A stretch of DNA of 5,171 bases from CAZRVH01 sp964624905 (lineage in GTDB: Bacteria > Patescibacteriota > Gracilibacteria > Peribacterales > Peribacteraceae): positions 1-5,171 of the forward strand of contig CAZUYK010000025.1 of the NCBI GenBank assembly GCA_964624905.1, read 5' to 3'. Each line of letters starts with the position of its first letter. Positions within the stretch are counted from its first letter, which is position 1. The notes beneath the pieces were generated by a model. The model was given only the letters and a program-made list of their open reading frames with translations. It was not told where the DNA came from and did no database searches. Position numbers and translations under genes: made by a program. Shown piece by piece: positions 1-3,743 of the stretch.

Positions 1-33
1 GTAATCGGGGTTCGATTCCCCGTGGAGCTGCCA
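1..33 (+). tRNA. 3' end of a tRNA, probably tRNA-Glu (5' part outside window)
   Basis: Only the last part of the gene is present. A 5-bp T stem (6-10 with 18-22) encloses the seven-base loop TTCGATT. It is followed by the 3' acceptor strand TGGAGCT (23-29), discriminator G (30) and an encoded CCA (31-33). The bases before the T stem fit a four-base variable loop TAAT. A TAAC-like four-base variable loop together with discriminator G is typical of bacterial tRNA-Glu, so Glu is the best guess, but the anticodon lies outside the window. The implied 5' acceptor strand is AGCTCCA, and a first base A is unusual for Glu, which keeps the identity open. Confidence 0.85.
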
Positions 34-48
34 AAATAGCATTCATCC

Positions 49-64
49 GGGCGTATGCCCTTTT
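49..64 (+). terminator. Short intrinsic terminator after the tRNA
   Basis: GGGC (49-52), loop GTAT, GCCC (57-60), then TTTT. The stem has only four base pairs, all GC, and the T run is short, so termination would be modest. Its position 16 bases after the tRNA CCA suggests it ends the tRNA transcript. Confidence 0.5.
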
Positions 65-73
65 CTGATATCT

Positions 74-98
74 AAAAAAGCGGCCCGAAGGCCGCTTT
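74..98 (-). terminator. Strong intrinsic terminator with UUCG tetraloop (leftward)
   Basis: Read on the minus strand, a 9-bp stem (98-90 with 85-77) closes a C(UUCG)G tetraloop and runs into six T residues (79-74). On the plus strand the loop would be CGAA and the T run only three bases, so the signal belongs to leftward transcription. It ends the short transcription unit that starts near 168. Confidence 0.85.
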
Positions 99-168
99 GG
101 GAAGAACCGCGATTAGCAGTTGCAACCATCGTGTCCACCGATCATAAAAATGTGGAGAAGAAAATAAC
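74..168 (-). ncRNA. Putative small RNA, about 95 nt (or a leader with a 10-codon ORF)
   Basis: This unit is inferred from flanking signals. A near-consensus sigma-70-type promoter (175-202) points left, and a UUCG-loop terminator lies about 75-95 bases downstream. Inside the transcript a 6-bp hairpin (121-116 with 110-105, loop TAATC) includes one G-U pair that works only on the minus strand. A weaker ATCG/CGAT stem-loop lies upstream of it. The transcript also contains an 11-codon frame (145-113, TAA stop) reading MIGGHDGCNC, but there is no Shine-Dalgarno sequence before its ATG. I do not recognise the RNA or the peptide. A non-coding small RNA is the simpler reading. Confidence 0.4.
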
Positions 169-174
169 ATCCCC

Positions 175-202
175 ATTATATTCACGCTCAGACCCATGTC
201 TA
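175..202 (-). promoter_or_regulatory. Sigma-70-type promoter for the short leftward transcript
   Basis: On the minus strand, TAGACA (202-197, five of six bases matching TTGACA) is followed after 16 bases by a perfect TATAAT (180-175). A start at the G of 168 would fit. The spacing is acceptable and a terminator lies close downstream. Confidence 0.55.
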
Positions 203-225
203 TCACTCAGGCTTGACGAGTGATA
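201..225. promoter_or_regulatory. Operator-like inverted repeat overlapping a -35 box
   Basis: TATCACTC (201-208) and GAGTGATA (218-225) form a perfect 8-base inverted repeat with a 9-base spacer. Its left edge overlaps the -35 hexamer of the leftward promoter at 175-202. It is not followed by a T run in either direction, so it is not a terminator. A regulator-binding site is inferred from shape and position. No regulator gene is visible in the window. Confidence 0.35.
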
Positions 226-239
226 ATTTAAAAAAACAT

Positions 240-278
240 AAAAAAAACGGAGGAGCAGCACAGATGTGCCGATCCCCC
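240..278 (-). terminator. Strong intrinsic terminator (leftward) closing the unit after pyrG
   Basis: On the minus strand GGGGG (278-274) pairs with CCTCC (253-249). After a 2x2 internal loop, CGGCAC (271-266) pairs with GTGCTG (261-256) around the tetraloop ATCT. Eight T residues follow (247-240), then a second T run. Two of the pairs are G-U on the minus strand and would be C-A mismatches on the plus strand, so the direction is clear. It lies about 33 bases beyond the stop of the candidate ORF at 311-646. Confidence 0.8.
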
Positions 279-558
279 GTGGGTTCCGAGTCAACCTCTT
301 GAAGGTCGAATCAGATGGGCGGACCACGTGCGTGATAAGGGTGATAACATTCCGTCGGGATAAATTTACGAGACGCGTTCCCAACGGCAATGTTCAGCCC
401 GGACACGGACATGGATCCGACCAGGTTGTCCGGACGCTTCTGGATGTCCCAAGGAGGGACAAGAAGCGCTGAGTGCGGGAGTGTGGGTTTCCGTAATGAC
501 GAATCGTGGTCCGAAGGACGGATAGTGGCCGTGTCGTACGTGGCATACGTATGACGGC
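279..558. other. Cluster of stem-loops, possible structured RNA
   Basis: Several stems follow each other closely. GTGG/TCCG (279-288) pairs with CGGA/CCAC (320-327) around a small ACCT/AGGT hairpin. AACATTCCGT (346-355) pairs with 384-394 with one bulged C. CCGGACA (399-405) pairs with 427-433 around a CGGA/TCCG hairpin. CGCTTCT (435-441) plus TGTCCC (445-450) pairs with GGGACA (456-461) plus AGAAGCG (462-468). GTCGTACGT (533-541) pairs with ACGTATGAC (547-555), with one G-U on the plus strand. The strand cannot be settled from these stems, but the nearby promoter and terminator both point left. I looked for hallmarks of RNase P RNA, tmRNA, SRP RNA and 6S RNA and found none. The same stretch overlaps the candidate ORF at 311-646. 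Confidence 0.35.
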
Positions 559-646
559 GGCGGAATCGGTCCGACGAGACGGTTGTCGAGAAACTCTCAG
601 TGACTCCTACAATCTCAATGACAAGAATGATCGAGATCGTGATCAG
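311..646 (-). CDS. Possible small protein with CTG start, unknown function
   Basis: This is an open frame of 111 codons ending in TGA. It has no ATG, GTG or TTG near its 5' end, so a standard ORF caller would miss it. The Shine-Dalgarno sequence AAGGAGGT (661-654) matches the 16S anti-SD over eight bases, and CTG (646-644) sits eight bases after its AGGAGG core. The first 15 residues (LITISIILVIEIVGV) are hydrophobic, like a short membrane segment or signal. An RFRRR basic patch follows near residues 27-31, then a polar stretch rich in Pro, Ser and Thr. A candidate promoter lies upstream and a strong terminator downstream. I recognise no family. The frame overlaps several strong stems, so a structured RNA is the main alternative. 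An internal ATG (412-410) would give only 33 residues. Confidence 0.3.
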   Translation of the reverse strand: MITISIILVIEIVGVTESFSTTVSSDRFRRRHTYATYDTATIRPSDHDSSLRKPTLPHSALLVPPWDIQKRPDNLVGSMSVSGLNIAVGNASRKFIPTECYHPYHARGPPI

Positions 647-653
647 GACACAT

Positions 654-661
654 ACCTCCTT
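654..661 (-). promoter_or_regulatory. Full-length Shine-Dalgarno sequence
   Basis: AAGGAGGT on the minus strand is an eight-base complement of the 16S rRNA 3' end. The ATG that directly follows (653-651) is only one base from the core and opens a 12-codon frame, so it is badly placed. The CTG at 646 is at good spacing and opens 111 codons. This site is the main argument that the region is translated. Confidence 0.4.
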
Positions 662-702
662 GTATTACCTTGTGAAGGGTTAATCCAAAAAACGATGGAC
701 GG

Positions 703-730
703 AGTCTACCCCCGCTTTGAAGCAAGTCAA
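703..730 (-). promoter_or_regulatory. Candidate promoter for the unit downstream of pyrG
   Basis: TTGACT (730-725) and TAGACT (708-703) on the minus strand are separated by 16 bases and match five and four of six consensus bases. A start near 696 would give a transcript of about 455 nt ending at the terminator at 240-278. No clear terminator separates pyrG from this region, so read-through from pyrG is also possible. Confidence 0.35.
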
Positions 731-750
731 CATGCCATTTCAATAAACTG

Positions 751-2421
751 TCAATTCCTCGTTATTGCCTTCATAAAGGCATTGAATAGAGGATGTGGAC
801 GGTGCGGACGGCTCTTGAATTCCGGGTGGAACTGGCATCCGACCATGAACGGATGGTCCTTCACCTCCACGATTTCAGCCAAACCGGTTTCCGGCCAAAT
901 ACCCGAAAACAGCAGGCCGTTCTTCTCCAGTTTTTCCTTGAAGACATTGTTGAATTCGTAGCGATGGCGGTGGCGCTCTTCGATCTCCTTTTCGCCATAG
1001 GCCTTGGCGGCATGCGAACCGGGAACAAGCTTGCACTTGAACGATCCCAGGCGCAGCGTCCCCCCTTTTTCCTTGCTGTTGCTCTGGCCGGGCAGGAAAT
1101 GGACGACGTATTTGTCGCGCGTCAGTTTCTGCTTTTCATCGAACTCCTCGCTGGTCAGCGCCTTGTCCTTGGTCACGTGGCGGGCGAACTCGATCGCCAG
1201 GATCTGGCCGCCGAGACACAAGCCGAGGTACGGGACCTTCTTCGTACGCGCATACTCCGCAGCGGCGATCTTTCCCTCGATTCCCCGCTTGCCGAAGCCG
1301 CCGGGCACCAGGATGCCGTCCGCGCTTTTCAGAACGTCCCACGCCTCTTTATCCTTTCGTTCCAGCTTTTCACTATCCACCCATTCGATGTGCGCCTTGG
1401 CGCCGTTGAACACGGCAGCCGTCTTCACCGCTTCGTTGACGCTCAGGTACGCATCTTCCAGGTTCGTGTACTTGCCCACCATCGCCACCGTCACCGCCTT
1501 CGTGGCTTTCTCATGGCGCTTCTCCCCCTCCACCCACTCTCTCATGTCCGGCTTGATGCGCCCCAGCTCCAGCTTCTTCCCGATGATCTCGCCGATGCCG
1601 TACTGCTGCAAACTGAGAGGCACGTCGTAGATGGACGGGAGCGTCGGCGCGGGGATCACCGCCTCGCGCGGCACGTCGCAGAACACGGCGATCTTATCCA
1701 GCAGCTCGGGCGGGATCTTGTAGTCCGCGCGCGTGAGGATCATGTCGGGCTGCAGACCGATGCGACGCAGTTCGCGCACCGACAACTGCGTCGGTTTGGT
1801 CTTCAGCTCCTTGGATGCCTTGAGATACGGGAGCAACGTGAGATGCACGTGGAACAGCCTGCGGCCGCTTAACTCGCGGCGCAGTTGGCGGATGGCTTCC
1901 AGGAAGGGCTCGCCCTCGATATCCCCCACCGTGCCCCCGATCTCGATCATCACCACGTCCGCTCCGCTCTGCCTCGCCCCATTCTTGATGCTGTTCTTGA
2001 TGGCATCGGTGATGTGCGGGACCACTTGGATGGTTCCGCCCAGGAAGTCGCCCTTGCGCTCCTTGGCGAGCACGTCGGTATAGATACGCCCCGTCGTGAC
2101 AGTGGAGAGCTTGCTCATCGGTTCGTCGATGAAACGCTCGTAATGGCCCAGGTCCAAGTCGGTCTCCGCGCCGTCATCGGTAACAAACACTTCGCCGTGC
2201 TGGAACGGACTCATCGTCCCGGGATCCACGTTCAGGTAGGGATCCAACTTCTGCACGAACACTTTCAATCCGGATGCCTTCAAAATCGCGCCGATGGACG
2301 CAGCTGCAATCCCCTTTCCCAGACTCGAACACACGCCTCCCGTCACCACGATGAAACGGGTGTCCGACTTCTTCCTCTGGGAGGAAGCGGCGGAACCCCT
2401 GCGCTTGGTGGAAACAGCCAT
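751..2421 (-). CDS. pyrG: CTP synthase (glutamine-hydrolysing)
   Basis: The enzyme makes CTP from UTP, ATP and glutamine (EC 6.3.4.2), the last step of de novo pyrimidine nucleotide synthesis, in the cytoplasm. From the ATG at 2421 it has 556 residues, close to the 545 of E. coli. The N-terminal synthase domain shows the P-loop TGGVCSSLGKG (27-37), KLDPYLNVDPGTMSP (58-72), DGAETDLDLGHYERF (83-97) and IEIGGTVGDIEG (159-170). The C-terminal class I glutaminase domain starts near 310 and shows PGGFG (373-377), the nucleophile Cys402 in GLCLGGQ, and His532/Glu534 in CQFHPEF. The usual GMQ after the nucleophile is GGQ here. The first ~20 residues are a Lys/Ser-rich extension absent from E. coli. 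The frame extends upstream to a TTG at 2490, but that extension has no homology and no ribosome site. The ATG also lacks a clear Shine-Dalgarno sequence. The stop is TGA. Confidence 0.97.
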   Translation of the reverse strand: MAVSTKRRGSAASSQRKKSDTRFIVVTGGVCSSLGKGIAAASIGAILKASGLKVFVQKLDPYLNVDPGTMSPFQHGEVFVTDDGAETDLDLGHYERFIDEPMSKLSTVTTGRIYTDVLAKERKGDFLGGTIQVVPHITDAIKNSIKNGARQSGADVVMIEIGGTVGDIEGEPFLEAIRQLRRELSGRRLFHVHLTLLPYLKASKELKTKPTQLSVRELRRIGLQPDMILTRADYKIPPELLDKIAVFCDVPREAVIPAPTLPSIYDVPLSLQQYGIGEIIGKKLELGRIKPDMREWVEGEKRHEKATKAVTVAMVGKYTNLEDAYLSVNEAVKTAAVFNGAKAHIEWVDSEKLERKDKEAWDVLKSADGILVPGGFGKRGIEGKIAAAEYARTKKVPYLGLCLGGQILAIEFARHVTKDKALTSEEFDEKQKLTRDKYVVHFLPGQSNSKEKGGTLRLGSFKCKLVPGSHAAKAYGEKEIEERHRHRYEFNNVFKEKLEKNGLLFSGIWPETGLAEIVEVKDHPFMVGCQFHPEFKSRPHRPHPLFNAFMKAITRN

Positions 2422-2559
2422 TTGGGAAATCTGGGCAACGGGGTAGAAACAGCCCGAGAGAGTTGTATCAGATGCGGGAGCTGTGAACAAGAAAAAGTCC
2501 GTGACCGCGCGGAATGTTGATTCTCGCTTCCGAAATCCCTGGTGTTTCTATTAAGTATT

Positions 2560-2587
2560 ATTATAATATAATTAATAAAGATCGCAA
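2560..2587 (-). promoter_or_regulatory. Promoter for pyrG, in a divergent AT-rich spacer
   Basis: On the minus strand TTGCGA (2587-2582) and a perfect TATAAT (2565-2560) are 16 bases apart. A start near 2553 would leave a leader of about 130 bases before the pyrG ATG. I saw no terminator-antiterminator pair or known riboswitch in that leader, only a weak CGGAA/TTCCG stem. Confidence 0.5.
2562..2572 (+). promoter_or_regulatory. Possible -10 element for the rightward membrane-protein gene
   Basis: TATAATATAAT contains two overlapping perfect -10 hexamers (2562-2567 and 2567-2572) facing the gene at 2626. No good -35 box lies at the right distance. The site overlaps the pyrG -10 on the other strand, so the two promoters may compete. 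Confidence 0.35.
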
Positions 2588-2625
2588 CAATGCGGTCTCG
2601 ATCATTCACAAGAGGAAACGAAGAC

Positions 2626-3264
2626 ATGAACGCTCTGTCGCAAGGATGGTGGGAAGACCGGCTGCATGGAACCCTGGAACACGGCATCGAACACGGCGCA
2701 CTCCTCATCATGGTGTCGCTCCTGGGTGCGCTTGGCGCATCGCTTATGCTGCGCTGGAAGTTGTCGCGATACAGCATGCGCATCGTCACGCGCGTCTGTT
2801 GGATCGAACACATCGGCCATCGAAAAGTACTGATCGACAAGGTGGTGCGCGCGGATGATGCGTTGGAAATCTCGGGAAGCACCGATGTTGCGCGCACGAT
2901 CGTAAAGGCGACGAAAAAAGCCCGAACGAACACCGCGCTCGACGGCGATTACTGGGCTCCGGAGGTCGCCGACCGCGCTTTGCGGCGTATTTGCTACCGC
3001 GTGGAAGAGATGTTCGCCCCGGGCGCCGTAGCCAAAGCCATGAAGGAAGAAGATGTGCACCAAGGCATCTTCCAAAGCATGGCCTTCCGACGGAATCACG
3101 AGGTATCGGTGATCATGATCACCGAAGAAGACCTGGAACAATTCGGCAAGGAAGGATGCGGAAGTATCGAGGGCGACGGCGCCGAACTGCGTGAGATCAA
3201 CGAGATGTATACGGCGTTCATTGCCGGTTCGAAGTTCATCCGCCCCGTGGACGTGTACTCGTAA
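2626..3264 (+). CDS. Single-span membrane protein of unknown function (212 aa)
   Basis: I do not recognise the family. The start ATG at 2626 is chosen because AGAGGA (2611-2616) lies nine bases before it. An in-frame ATG at 2590 would add 12 residues but lacks a ribosome site. A short N-terminal part with several His, Glu and Trp residues is followed by one hydrophobic segment (about 24-42, GALLIMVSLLGALGASLML), then the basic stretch RWKLSRYSMR. By the positive-inside rule this suggests the C-terminal ~165 residues are cytoplasmic. That domain is charged and mixed alpha/beta in appearance, with Trp-Ala-Pro at 110-112 and an acidic stretch at 167-193. Codon use resembles its neighbours. It is monocistronic: a divergent promoter region lies before it and a strong terminator begins 32 bases after its TAA stop. 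Confidence 0.85.
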   Translation: MNALSQGWWEDRLHGTLEHGIEHGALLIMVSLLGALGASLMLRWKLSRYSMRIVTRVCWIEHIGHRKVLIDKVVRADDALEISGSTDVARTIVKATKKARTNTALDGDYWAPEVADRALRRICYRVEEMFAPGAVAKAMKEEDVHQGIFQSMAFRRNHEVSVIMITEEDLEQFGKEGCGSIEGDGAELREINEMYTAFIAGSKFIRPVDVYS

Positions 3265-3296
3265 GAAAACCCGCCTCTGTCTTGAACAGAAGCCCC

Positions 3297-3329
3297 GACC
3301 CCCTGCGCTCAGCGCCGGGGGTCTTTTTT
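3297..3329 (+). terminator. Strong intrinsic terminator of the membrane-protein gene
   Basis: GACCCCC (3297-3303) pairs with GGGGGTC (3317-3323). Inside, GCGC (3305-3308) pairs with GCGC (3312-3315) around a TCA loop, with one mismatch between the two stems, and six T residues follow (3324-3329). A smaller hairpin TCTGT/ACAGA (3276-3290) sits just upstream. There is no T run on the minus-strand side, so it serves the rightward gene. The converging leftward gene ends only eight bases beyond the T run. Confidence 0.9.
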
Positions 3330-3336
3330 ATGGCGT

Positions 3337-3636
3337 TTAACTATCCAAATGGACCGCAGCCTCCACCATGTCGGGCATCGTCTCTTTGTTTACCAATTTC
3401 TTCACGGCTTCAAGCGTCGCCTCGACATAGGACGTTTGCACGATCCCCATATTCACCGAGGTAACCTTTCCATTCGGATCAATGCCCTGCAGCCATTCCA
3501 TAAGCTTCTGCCTGGCTTCGTTTGCATCGCGTTTCACTCGTACCAACAGCTCTTCCATGCTTTTTTCGTCTTTCGCTTTCCCATCTACTTTGTAGACAAC
3601 ATGGGCTCTTTCGGCTTGGGCGACTTGTTCGGACAT
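3337..3636 (-). CDS. Small soluble protein of unknown function (99 aa)
   Basis: I do not recognise the family. The ATG at 3636 is chosen because longer versions of the frame would run back through the hppA terminator and into hppA itself. No clear Shine-Dalgarno sequence precedes it. The protein is highly charged and has no signal peptide or membrane segment. From residue pattern I infer a beta strand at 11-18 (AHVVYKVD), a long amphipathic helix at about 25-50 rich in Glu, Lys and Arg, a strand at 57-67 (KVTSVNMGIVQ) and a second helix at 70-84. This is a beta-alpha-beta-alpha arrangement that could be a small binding or dimerisation domain. It lies 58 bases after the hppA terminator in the same direction and converges on the gene at 2626-3264. 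I could not find a convincing promoter of its own. Confidence 0.75.
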   Translation of the reverse strand: MSEQVAQAERAHVVYKVDGKAKDEKSMEELLVRVKRDANEARQKLMEWLQGIDPNGKVTSVNMGIVQTSYVEATLEAVKKLVNKETMPDMVEAAVHLDS

Positions 3637-3694
3637 AAGACAACAGGAAGCAACTATGGGACCGATACTGCTACCGCAGGCAACTTTATGCAAG

Positions 3695-3717
3695 AAAAAG
3701 CGCCCTTGCGGGCGCCT
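3695..3717 (-). terminator. Intrinsic terminator of hppA with GNRA tetraloop
   Basis: On the minus strand GCGCCC (3715-3710) pairs with GGGCGC (3705-3700) around a GCAA loop. The stem is extended by a G-U and an A-T pair and followed by a T run (3699-3695). It begins 27 bases after the hppA stop. The plus-strand loop TTGC and short T run make it weaker in the other direction. Confidence 0.85.
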
Positions 3718-3743
3718 TTCTTCCCTTTCGATGGGACGGAATC

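Noticed and set aside
1..33. 3' end of a tmRNA
   Set aside because: The acceptor strand implies a 5' end AGCTCCA, not the GGGG-type start of tmRNA; a four-base variable loop fits an ordinary tRNA better.
213..241. Plus-strand promoter starting TTGACG
   Set aside because: No acceptable -10 lies at 16-18 bases, and the downstream signals all point to leftward transcription.
142..390. Minus-strand 82-codon frame
   Set aside because: It runs through the terminator hairpin and both T runs at 228-278, has no ribosome site and a low-complexity translation.
266..472. Plus-strand 68-codon frame starting GTG, preceded by GGAGG
   Set aside because: The GGAGG is the plus-strand complement of the leftward terminator stem, spacing to the GTG is long, codon use is poor, and no protein family is apparent.
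245..665. RNase P RNA, tmRNA, SRP RNA or 6S RNA
   Set aside because: The size would fit RNase P or tmRNA, but conserved core sequences (for example the RNase P P4 strands or a tmRNA T arm with CCA) were not found on either strand.
700..753. UGA read as Gly (alternative code of some candidate phyla), extending pyrG
   Set aside because: The pyrG product already ends at the expected length, and no in-frame TGA is needed in any recognised gene of the window.
506..961. Plus-strand 151-codon frame
   Set aside because: Its second half is antisense to the end of pyrG, it has no Shine-Dalgarno sequence, and it runs against the direction of the signals found here.
793..1872. Long plus-strand frame antisense to pyrG
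   Set aside because: It mirrors the codon pattern of a GC-rich gene on the opposite strand; translation is rich in Arg, His and Leu with no family resemblance.
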